Source: Candidatus Tectimicrobiota bacterium (lineage in GTDB: Bacteria > UBA8248 > JACPRG01). Taken from it: DNA of 14,562 nucleotides. Below the pieces are notes generated by a model. The model searched no databases and had not been told where the DNA came from. It was given only the letters and a program-made list of their open reading frames with translations. The translations under genes were made by a program, and so were the position numbers. Every line of letters starts with the position of its first letter. The first letter of the stretch is position 1. The DNA lies in the NCBI GenBank assembly GCA_016190025.1, contig JACPRG010000010.1:1-14562 (forward strand), in the 5' to 3' direction. Shown here piece after piece: positions 7,172 through 12,977 of this stretch.

Positions 7172-8502
7172 GGGTTTCCCGCCCCGTCGCGGGAGCCGCG
7201 TCCCAGCCTCGCGTCGACGGAACCGGCCTCCTGCAGGAACTCCGGGATCGTCTCGCCCCGGACGAGGTCCTGGTAGGTCTCCCGGCGGCGGACCACGCTG
7301 AACTCGCTCCCACGAACCAGAACCTCGGCGGCCCGCGGCCTGGCGTTGTAGTTGGAGGACATGGCGAACCCGTAGGCCCCGGCGCTCATGACGGCGAAGA
7401 GGTCCCCGGGCTCGAACGCCGGGAGCTCGCGGTCCTTGGCCAGGAAGTCGCCGCTCTCGCAGATCCCCCCCACCACGTCCGCCACGCCCCGCTCCCGGGA
7501 TTTCACCGACTCGGAAAGGGGCCGGATCTCGTGGTAGCTCTCATAGAGGCTCGGGCGGATCAGGTCGTTCATGGCCGCGTCCACCACGTAGAACCGCTTG
7601 GCTGGCGTCTGCTTCTTGTAGAGCACCTCGCTGAGCAGGACGCCGCCGTTGCCTACCAGGCTGCGCCCCGGCTCGAACAGCAGGATGCAGCCGGTCTCCC
7701 GGATGAGCGGGACGACGGCCCGGGCCATGTCCGACGGCGCGGGGGGCGCCTCGTCCCGGTAGGTGATGCCCAGGCCCCCGCCCAGGTTGACGTACCGGAC
7801 GCGGAGGCCCTCCTCCCGAAGACGCCCCACCAGGGCAGCCACCTTGCCGGCGGCGTCCGCAAAGGGTCCCGTGGTGGTGATCTGGGAACCGATGTGGCAA
7901 TGAACCCCCACCACCTCGATCCAGGGCAGCTCCGCCGCCCGCCTGTACTCGTCCACGGCCGCGTGGATGTCGATGCCGAACTTGCTCTTCTTCAGGCCGG
8001 TGGAGATGTAGGGATGGGTCTTCGGGTCCACGTCGGGGTTCACCCGAAGGGCCACGGGGGCTTTGCGTTCGAAGCTCTCGGCCACCCGGTTGATCTCGTC
8101 CAGCTCCCCGGGCGACTCGACGTTGAACATCAGGATGCTCCGCTTCATCGCCATGATGATCTCGTCCACCGTCTTGCCGACCCCGGCGAAGACGATCCGG
8201 TCCGCGGGGATCCCGGCCCGGACGGCCCGGTAGATCTCGCCCCCCGAGACGACGTCGATCCCGCCGCCCAGGGTGCCGAACAGCCGCAAGACCGCCAGGT
8301 TGCTGTTGGCCTTCATGGCGAAGCAGACGAGATGGGGGAGGCCCGAGAACGCCTCGTCGAACGCCCGGAACTGGCGCGTCAGGTGCTCGCTGCTGTACAC
8401 GTAGCAGGGGGTGCCCACCTGCTCCACGATGTCCCGGAGCGGGACGTCCTCGCAGGCCAACTCGCCGTTCTTATAGGTGAACACGTCCACCGGGGGCCTC
8501 AT
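7168..8502 (-). CDS. lysA: diaminopimelate decarboxylase (LysA)
   Basis: LysA is a PLP-dependent fold-III decarboxylase that converts meso-DAP to L-lysine. The cofactor lysine is K64 in CFAMKANSN. HCHIGSQI (201-208), the phosphate-binding GGGLG (241-245) and EPGR (277-280) follow. The active-site GGICESGD (345-352, Cys348) from the partner subunit and GAYGFAMSSNYNARP (375-389) are also present. The 444 residues include a short non-conserved tail after about 427 that runs into the dapF start. ATG 8502 lies just before VFTYKNGELACEDV, the usual N-terminus. It has its own candidate promoter at 8530-8558, so it may be transcribed separately from argH and the small lipoprotein gene. Assignment is secure. 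Confidence 0.97.
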   Translation of the reverse strand: MRPPVDVFTYKNGELACEDVPLRDIVEQVGTPCYVYSSEHLTRQFRAFDEAFSGLPHLVCFAMKANSNLAVLRLFGTLGGGIDVVSGGEIYRAVRAGIPADRIVFAGVGKTVDEIIMAMKRSILMFNVESPGELDEINRVAESFERKAPVALRVNPDVDPKTHPYISTGLKKSKFGIDIHAAVDEYRRAAELPWIEVVGVHCHIGSQITTTGPFADAAGKVAALVGRLREEGLRVRYVNLGGGLGITYRDEAPPAPSDMARAVVPLIRETGCILLFEPGRSLVGNGGVLLSEVLYKKQTPAKRFYVVDAAMNDLIRPSLYESYHEIRPLSESVKSRERGVADVVGGICESGDFLAKDRELPAFEPGDLFAVMSAGAYGFAMSSNYNARPRAAEVLVRGSEFSVVRRRETYQDLVRGETIPEFLQEAGSVDARLGRGSRDGAGNP

Positions 8503-8514
8503 CCATCCCAGAGG

Positions 8515-8526
8515 GCAAGCACTTGC
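8515..8526. promoter_or_regulatory. short dyad at the predicted lysA transcription start
   Basis: GCAAG and CTTGC form a perfect five-base inverted repeat around a two-base centre, starting 13 bases upstream of the lysA ATG. The dyad overlaps the transcription start expected from the promoter at 8530-8558, a common place for an operator. It is short enough to be chance. No regulator gene is in the window. Confidence 0.25.
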
Positions 8527-8529
8527 GTC

Positions 8530-8558
8530 AACCTAACACAGGGTCCCATTTCCGTCAA
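8530..8558 (-). promoter_or_regulatory. candidate sigma-70-type promoter for lysA
   Basis: Read on the minus strand, TTGACG (8553-8558) matches five of six bases of the -35 consensus. A 17-base spacer leads to TAGGTT (8530-8535), which keeps the key T, A and final T of the -10 box. TGT directly before it supplies the extended -10 TGn element. The predicted start is near 8523, leaving a leader of about 20 bases before the lysA ATG. The site lies in the 92-base gap after the small lipoprotein gene. Confidence 0.5.
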
Positions 8559-8594
8559 CGAAATCCGCGCTTTGCGGCGCCGCGAGGCTTCGCC

Positions 8595-8717
8595 TCAGCG
8601 GATGGCGGGAAAGATCGGCTCCTTGGGCGCCTCGGGGCTGCCCTTCTTGCCGCACCCCGCCAGCCCGATGCCCAGACTCAGCGCCAGGAGGAGAACCACG
8701 ATCAGGACTCGGCGCAC
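8595..8717 (-). CDS. lptM: small LptM (YifL)-like lipoprotein
   Basis: A 40-residue gene reads GTG 8717 to TGA 8595. The product begins MRRVLIVVLLLALSLGIG, then carries the lipobox LAGC with Cys22, then GKKGSPEAPKEPIFPAIR. This is a complete lipoprotein signal with a tiny mature part. The motif after the cysteine (G-x-K-G-x-P) is typical of the YifL/LptM family. In E. coli the LptM lipoprotein associates with the LPS translocon LptDE at the outer membrane and assists its maturation. Position supports the call: YifL-type genes often precede dapF or lysA. GGAGGGAG at 8726-8733, eight bases upstream, fixes the GTG start. The gene overlaps the argH end by 16 bases. Mature length (19 residues) is shorter than in E. 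coli, so a role in LPS transport is inferred from family and location. Confidence 0.8.
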   Translation of the reverse strand: MRRVLIVVLLLALSLGIGLAGCGKKGSPEAPKEPIFPAIR

Positions 8718-10102
8718 CGTCTTTTCTCCCTCCGGATTACCCTTTTCACATTAGTCGGGGAGGTCCCGCCCGGCAAGTTTCGCGCGCGCAGCGCCCGATC
8801 CACGGAAAGCCGCCCGAGCGCGTCCTCCCCGAAGAACGGGGAGAACCGCCGCAACGTCGCGAGGTCCAGGGCGGAAAGCGTCAGGCCCCGCTCCTCGCAG
8901 AAGCGGACCACCCGTCCCGCCACCTCGTGGGCCTCCCGAAAGGGCACGCCACGCATGGCGAGAGAATCAGCCAGCTCCGTCGCCAGGGTGAAGTCCGCCT
9001 CCGCCGCGGCCCGCATGCGCGCCCTCTGGTCCTCGGAAATGGTGAGGCCGACCGTCAGCTCGGCCAGGACCGCCAGGCACCCCAGCACCGTGTCGGCCGC
9101 GTCGAACACAGGCTCCTTGTCCTCCTGGAGGTCCCGGTTGTAGCTCAGGGGCTGCGCCTTGAGCATCGTCAGAAGGCTCACCAGCGCCCCGTACGCGCGG
9201 CCGGTCTTCCCGCGGACCAGCTCCAGGACGTCGGGGTTGCGCTTCTGGGGCATCATGGAGCTCCCCGTGCAATAGGCCTCGGGCAGCGTGAGGAAGCCGA
9301 ACTCGGTCCCGGACCAGAGGATCATCTCCTCGGCCAACCGGCTCAGGTGCATCATCAGCAGGGAGGCGGCGGAAGCGAACTCCACGGCGAAATCGCGGTC
9401 GGAGACGGCGTCGAGGCTGTTCTGCGAGACCCGCTCGAAGCCCAGGAGCCCGGCCACGTACGCGCGGTCGATGGGGAACCCCGTCCCGCTGAGCGCCCCG
9501 CTCCCCAGGGGGAGCACGTTCACCCGCCTCCGGCAGTCGGACATCCGCTCCTCATCGCGGTTCAGCATCTCCACGTAGGCCAGAAGGTGATGGGCGAAGA
9601 GGACGGGCTGCGCCCTTCGCATGTGGGTGTACCCCGGCATCACCACGTCGAGATAGGCCTCCGCCCGATCGAGAAGCGCGGTCTTGAGCCTCCCAATCCC
9701 CGCCTGAACGCCCGCCAGCACGTCCCGCAGGTAGAGGCGCAGGTCAAGGGCCACCTGGTCGTTGCGGCTCCTGGCCGTGTGGAGCTTCCCCCCCACCGGG
9801 CCGACGGCCTGGATGAGACGGGCCTCGACGTTCATGTGGACGTCCTCCAGGGCCGGGTCGAACCGGAAGCGCCCCTCCGCGATCTCCCGGGCGATGGCCC
9901 GAAGGCCCCGGACGATCTCCCTCCCCTCTTCCTTCGAAAGGATGCCGCACTTGGCCAGCATCCGCGCGTGGGCGATGCTCCCCCGCACGTCGTAGGGCGC
10001 CAGGCGGCGGTCAAAAGAGACCGACTCGGTGAACGCCTCCACCGACGCCGCGGTCCGCTCCTTGAATCTCCCTCCCCAGGGTTTTCGAATCCGGCGGGCC
10101 AT
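8702..10102 (-). CDS. argH: argininosuccinate lyase (ArgH)
   Basis: ArgH cleaves argininosuccinate to arginine and fumarate, the last step of arginine synthesis, as a cytoplasmic homotetramer. The 466-residue product has the normal family length. It begins with KPWGGRF (7-13) and has EDVHMNVE (86-93), TARSRNDQVA (109-118) and GYTHMRRAQPV (157-167, with T159/H160). The fumarase/aspartase superfamily signature GSSMMPQKRNPD is at 280-291, holding the catalytic serine in the mobile loop. ATG 10102 is preceded by AAGG at nine bases. The gene lies just after a terminator-like hairpin, so it probably starts a new transcript, though I see no convincing promoter. argG is not in the window. Assignment is secure. 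Confidence 0.97.
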   Translation of the reverse strand: MARRIRKPWGGRFKERTAASVEAFTESVSFDRRLAPYDVRGSIAHARMLAKCGILSKEEGREIVRGLRAIAREIAEGRFRFDPALEDVHMNVEARLIQAVGPVGGKLHTARSRNDQVALDLRLYLRDVLAGVQAGIGRLKTALLDRAEAYLDVVMPGYTHMRRAQPVLFAHHLLAYVEMLNRDEERMSDCRRRVNVLPLGSGALSGTGFPIDRAYVAGLLGFERVSQNSLDAVSDRDFAVEFASAASLLMMHLSRLAEEMILWSGTEFGFLTLPEAYCTGSSMMPQKRNPDVLELVRGKTGRAYGALVSLLTMLKAQPLSYNRDLQEDKEPVFDAADTVLGCLAVLAELTVGLTISEDQRARMRAAAEADFTLATELADSLAMRGVPFREAHEVAGRVVRFCEERGLTLSALDLATLRRFSPFFGEDALGRLSVDRALRARNLPGGTSPTNVKRVIRREKRRCAES

Positions 10103-10179
10103 TTCCCCGTGCCTTCGCGCCGATCCAGCGAGAAACGAACGGACCTTGCGGCCCTTGGGTCTTCCGGCGCATCCGCGTC

Positions 10180-10206
10180 AAAAGAAGCCGAGGGGCGATC
10201 CCCCGG
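10180..10206 (-). terminator. intrinsic terminator after the decarboxylase/VOC operon
   Basis: On the minus strand, CCGGGGG and CCCCTCGG form a seven-pair stem with one G-U pair and a five-base loop (10188-10206). CTTCTTTT follows directly (T-run complement at 10180-10183). It lies about 25 bases after the stop of the VOC gene and before argH, so it would separate the two units. The T-tract is interrupted, hence moderate confidence. Confidence 0.5.
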
Positions 10207-10231
10207 CGGGCGAGGGGCGCACACTCCCGCC

Positions 10232-10672
10232 TCAGACGTGATAATCCGGGGCGTTGTACTCCTTGAAGTCGGGGTCTTTCTCGTATTTCTTGATCTCGAC
10301 CTCGTTGCCGTCCGGGTCGTAGAAATACGTGGCGTACCCCTCCCCCTTGGCGCCCGCGTTGACGTCCTGCCGCCGGATCTCGACCCCGCTCGCCCTGCAC
10401 TTGCGGATCACCGCGTCGTAACGGGCGGCGTCCATCCCGAAGGCCAGGTGGTGGACGCCGGAGCGCGGCCTGCGGACCTTTTCCACGTACCGGCCGTCCG
10501 CGTGGTGGAAAAGGACCAGGACCCCTTCGCCGACGTGAAACACCGCCTGCTCGCGATCGTCCTCCAGGCGGCTGCGGCTCGAGAGCTCGAAGCCCATCAC
10601 GTCCCGGTAAAAAGCGGCGGACCGATCGAGGTCCGTCGTCGCCAAGGCCACATGATCGAAAAAGAGCCCCAT
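10232..10672 (-). CDS. VOC/glyoxalase-fold protein (lyase or dioxygenase class)
   Basis: The 146-residue product has the two beta-alpha-beta-beta-beta modules of the vicinal oxygen chelate superfamily, which includes glyoxalase I, fosfomycin-resistance enzymes, methylmalonyl-CoA epimerase and extradiol dioxygenases. The first module starts at FFDHVALATTDLDRSAAFY (H7 as first metal ligand). The second starts at SGVHHLAFGM (H74/H75) and ends in YFYDPDGNEVEIKKY, with a glutamate (E124 or E126) as the usual last ligand. A charged, aromatic 17-residue tail follows. The sequence does not distinguish between reactions. ATG 10672 has a strong ribosome binding site (GGAAGGAGG). It follows the ThDP decarboxylase beta-subunit gene by 59 bases, so it may act on the aldehyde product or a related metabolite; that link is inference from position only. 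Confidence 0.85.
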   Translation of the reverse strand: MGLFFDHVALATTDLDRSAAFYRDVMGFELSSRSRLEDDREQAVFHVGEGVLVLFHHADGRYVEKVRRPRSGVHHLAFGMDAARYDAVIRKCRASGVEIRRQDVNAGAKGEGYATYFYDPDGNEVEIKKYEKDPDFKEYNAPDYHV

Positions 10673-10700
10673 CGCCCCCCTCCTTCCGATTCGATTCCCT

Positions 10701-10719
10701 CCGAAGGCCGCCCCTTCGG
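10701..10719 (-). repeat. perfect inverted repeat between decarboxylase beta and VOC genes
   Basis: CCGAAGG (10701-10707) and CCTTCGG (10713-10719) form a perfect seven-base stem with a five-base loop. It begins 13 bases after the beta-subunit stop codon on the minus strand. No T-tract follows, so it is more likely an mRNA-stabilising or attenuating hairpin than a full terminator. It partly overlaps the palindrome CGGCGCGCCG (10717-10726). Confidence 0.4.
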
Positions 10720-10732
10720 CGCGCCGAGGAAA

Positions 10733-11302
10733 CTACGAATCCAGCCCCCGGACATGCTCCCAGAACCGGTGCTTGATCTGATACGGATAATAGGGGAAGG
10801 GCGGCGCCTTCTCCCCCATCAGCTCCAAGCGCGCCCAGATGAACGAGAACGCCCGGGCGGAGAGCGCCTTGCGCACGGCCTCGGACAGCTCGGCCGGCCT
10901 TGCGGCCTCATGGGTCTCGGCGATCCCAAACCCCCGGGCGATCTGGCAAAAATCCGTCCGCCCCCGGTTCACCATGGGCTGCCTCCCGGTCAGCTCGTAC
11001 GCCTGATTGTCCATGACCAGCACCACCAGGTTGGCCGGCCGGTGCTGAGCCGCGGAGGCCAGAATGCCCAGGTTCATCAGCAGGCTTCCGTCCCCCTCGA
11101 CGGCGATCACCCGCCGGGAGGGCCGCGCCAGGGCCAGCCCGAGGCCGAAGGGGACCGCCTGGCCCATCGGGCCGCTGAGATAGAAATTCCCCGGCCGGTG
11201 AAGGACCGAGTGCCAAAGCTGGGTCTGCGTGCCGATGCCGCTGACCACCAGATGGTCGCTGACGTGCTCCGCCAGGGTCTCTAAAGCTTCCCGCTGGTTC
11301 AT
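10733..11302 (-). CDS. ThDP-dependent decarboxylase, ThDP-binding (beta) subunit, ComE/Ppd-like
   Basis: The 189-residue product is the cofactor-binding half of a split thiamine-diphosphate decarboxylase. The ThDP/Mg motif GDGSLLMNLG is at 70-79 and ends with MDN at 97-99; NQAYELTGRQP (99-109) follows, as in sulfopyruvate decarboxylase ComE and phosphonopyruvate decarboxylase (NxxYxSTGxQ). The upstream GTQTQLWHS and YLSGPMGQAVPFGLGLALA (41-59) also fit. Known relatives decarboxylate a 2-oxoacid with a charged C3 group to an aldehyde. The C-terminus (163-189) is rich in aromatic residues (FPYYPYQIKHRFWEHV), which I do not recognise from the core family. ATG 11302 overlaps the alpha-subunit stop as ATGA, so the two chains are translationally coupled. 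No phosphoenolpyruvate mutase or coenzyme M gene is nearby; the substrate is unassigned. Confidence 0.85.
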   Translation of the reverse strand: MNQREALETLAEHVSDHLVVSGIGTQTQLWHSVLHRPGNFYLSGPMGQAVPFGLGLALARPSRRVIAVEGDGSLLMNLGILASAAQHRPANLVVLVMDNQAYELTGRQPMVNRGRTDFCQIARGFGIAETHEAARPAELSEAVRKALSARAFSFIWARLELMGEKAPPFPYYPYQIKHRFWEHVRGLDS

Positions 11303-11802
11303 CCGCCGACTCCGAAGGTCTCCTTGGTGATGAGCAGCGCCACCGGCTTTTGCGCCGCCTCGGCCAGGGCGTAGGCGTCGGCGACGCTCCCCCGCTCGGC
11401 GAAATCGGCGGGGAGGAGGAAGCACTGCACGCCGATCTGCTCCAGGATCCTCTCCGCGCTTCTCCCCTTCTCCACGTCGTAGAACAGCTTATCCCCCAGG
11501 CGGCCCCGGTGGGAGACGACCAGCAGAAAGGGGATGCCGTAGGCCACGGGCAGCGTGGCCAGGGCCCCCCCGCTGTTCATCGCCCCCACGTTCTGGATGA
11601 GCATGGCCGCGCGAAGCCCCCCGGCCACTGCCCCGCAGCACACCCCCACCGCCTCCTCCTCCCGGGCCACGGGGACGTGGATCATCTCCGGGTCGGACTC
11701 CAGGCGGGCGATCAGGTCCGCGATCCAGGAATCGGGGAGCGTCGCGCAAAGACGCACGCCGGCCTTTTTGATCTCCTCGTACAGCCTCTCAGACCAAGAC
11801 AT
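11299..11802 (-). CDS. ThDP-dependent decarboxylase, alpha (PYR-domain) subunit, ComD/Ppd-like
   Basis: The 167-residue product is the N-terminal (PYR) domain of a ThDP decarboxylase as a separate chain. It starts with LYEEIKKAGVRLCATLPDSWIADLI, the usual substrate-side segment. It carries the glutamate that activates the ThDP aminopyrimidine in PVAREEEAVGVCCGA (E48-E50 region), then MLIQNVGAMNSGGAL (67-81) and PFLLVVSHRG (91-100). This matches the alpha subunit of sulfopyruvate decarboxylase (ComD) and the N-terminal half of phosphonopyruvate decarboxylase. It must work with the ThDP-binding subunit encoded directly downstream (ATGA overlap). ATG 11802 is preceded by GGAGGGG at four bases, and a candidate promoter lies at 11827-11855. 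True sulfopyruvate or phosphonopyruvate specificity is not shown by the sequence or the neighbours. Confidence 0.85.
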   Translation of the reverse strand: MSWSERLYEEIKKAGVRLCATLPDSWIADLIARLESDPEMIHVPVAREEEAVGVCCGAVAGGLRAAMLIQNVGAMNSGGALATLPVAYGIPFLLVVSHRGRLGDKLFYDVEKGRSAERILEQIGVQCFLLPADFAERGSVADAYALAEAAQKPVALLITKETFGVGG

Positions 11803-11826
11803 GCGCCCCTCCGGATGTCCCCCTCA

Positions 11827-11855
11827 AATATAGCAACTCACCCGGACGACGGAAA
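11827..11855 (-). promoter_or_regulatory. candidate promoter for the ThDP decarboxylase/VOC operon
   Basis: On the minus strand, TTTCCG (11850-11855) is a weak -35 (three of six). After exactly 17 bases comes TATATT (11827-11832), five of six matches to the -10 consensus. This AT-rich hexamer stands out in a very GC-rich region. The predicted start falls about 18 bases before the alpha-subunit ATG at 11802. Confidence 0.42.
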
Positions 11856-11913
11856 GGGCGAAACGGGAGCGGGCCAGTTTCGTGTTGGGCGAACGGCCGA
11901 GGGTCTCGAATCC

Positions 11914-12975
11914 CTATCCCTCCGGGAGCATCCCGGCCCGCCTCATGGCCTCCAAAACCCGCTCCGCCAGGTAGCGGTTCCCCTCGGGCGTGAGGTGGAC
12001 CACGTCGTAGAACATGGCCAGGGGAAACCCGCCGGTCAGCGTGGAGGCATCGACCACGACCGCGCCCCTGGAGCGGGCCGTGTCGTCCAGCAGCCGCAGA
12101 ACCTTCCGGTAAAAGCGCGGCTCCCAGCCCTGCTCGGAGGCCGTCGAGCCGGGCACCAGGCTTTTTCCGGTCTTTCCGCGCGGCAGGATCGGCTCCTTGA
12201 CCAGGAACACCCGCGACCCGGCGGACTCGGCCAAGCCGATCATCTCCTCCAGGTATCCCCGATAATCGGCGAACAGGACGAAGAGCCTGCCGAACAGCGA
12301 GTCGCCCCCGGTGAAGTACGTGAGCTTTTCCGAGAGGGTGAGGAACAGGACGCTCCGCCCCTCCAAGAGGCTCCGCAGACGGATGAGCGGTCGGCGCCAG
12401 CTCGCCTGGGTCGTCACGAAATAGTGGTTGAACACACTCATGACGACCAGGAGGTCGGGCCTGAGCGGCAGGACCTCCCGCCGCAGGAGAGGCACGAGAT
12501 GGGCTGGGGCCAGGCCGGGGACCCCGGCGTTGATCACCTCGAAGCGGCCCGGGAACCGCCGGTCCAACAAGGCCTGCAAGAGCGCCGGGTAAGTCGTCTC
12601 CTCGGAATTCATCGCCCCGAACGTGGACGAGCCCCCCAGCGCGACGACGCGATAGACGCCGGGCGCCTTCTCCCGCCGGACCTCGGGGCCGCGAAAGCCG
12701 AGCCGGTTCACGCGGATCGTCTCCTCTCCCGCGGGGCCCCGCACCGTGCGCGTCCCGCTTCTCAGCAGGTGGTAGCCCTCCTTCTCCCGGACCCCGTAAG
12801 GCAAGACCGTCGGGGGATCCTGGGGGGAATCGGAGGGCCCGTGGAAGCCGTACAGGAGCCACCGCCTCGGCTGGCCCGTCCAGGCGAGGCGGGCCCTCTG
12901 GACCCCTTCCGCCAGGACCGACAGCGTCACCAGGGCCAGCCCGGCGAACAGGAGGTTTTTCCCGACCCGTTTCAA
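11914..12975 (-). CDS. membrane-anchored SGNH/GDSL-type hydrolase
   Basis: With a TTG start at 12975 the product has 353 residues and begins MKRVGKNLLFAGLALVTLSVL, a clean signal anchor that would place the catalytic domain outside the cytoplasm. RVNRLGFRGPEV (88-99) is the usual lead-in to this domain. Block I is VALGGSSTFG (111-120) with nucleophile S116, the block II glycine is in INAGVPG (148-154), and N183 in VMSVFNHYF occupies block III, though without the usual GxND. Block V is YDVVHLTPEGN (323-333) with D324 and H327. The family includes esterases that add or remove acyl groups on polysaccharides; the substrate here is unknown. GAGAGG lies 11 bases before TTG 12975; an in-frame GTG at 13011 would overlap the exporter gene by 34 bases. 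The gene directly follows that exporter and is likely co-transcribed. Confidence 0.8.
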   Translation of the reverse strand: MKRVGKNLLFAGLALVTLSVLAEGVQRARLAWTGQPRRWLLYGFHGPSDSPQDPPTVLPYGVREKEGYHLLRSGTRTVRGPAGEETIRVNRLGFRGPEVRREKAPGVYRVVALGGSSTFGAMNSEETTYPALLQALLDRRFPGRFEVINAGVPGLAPAHLVPLLRREVLPLRPDLLVVMSVFNHYFVTTQASWRRPLIRLRSLLEGRSVLFLTLSEKLTYFTGGDSLFGRLFVLFADYRGYLEEMIGLAESAGSRVFLVKEPILPRGKTGKSLVPGSTASEQGWEPRFYRKVLRLLDDTARSRGAVVVDASTLTGGFPLAMFYDVVHLTPEGNRYLAERVLEAMRRAGMLPEG

Positions 12976-12977
12976 CG

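Noticed and set aside
10155..10182. TTGACG box upstream of argH as a promoter
   Set aside because: The -35 match is good, but no acceptable -10 hexamer occurs 15 to 19 bases downstream, and the box overlaps the T-tract of the terminator-like hairpin.
8927..11284. A 785-codon open frame on the plus strand, antisense to argH, the VOC gene and the decarboxylase beta gene
   Set aside because: It lies opposite three well-identified genes and shows a Pro/Arg/Gly/His-rich composition with no recognisable domain. Such long antisense frames are common in GC-rich DNA.
11859..11882. CGAAAC/GTTTCG inverted repeat after the SGNH hydrolase gene
   Set aside because: Six-base arms with a 12-base loop and no T-tract; too weak to call a terminator or operator.
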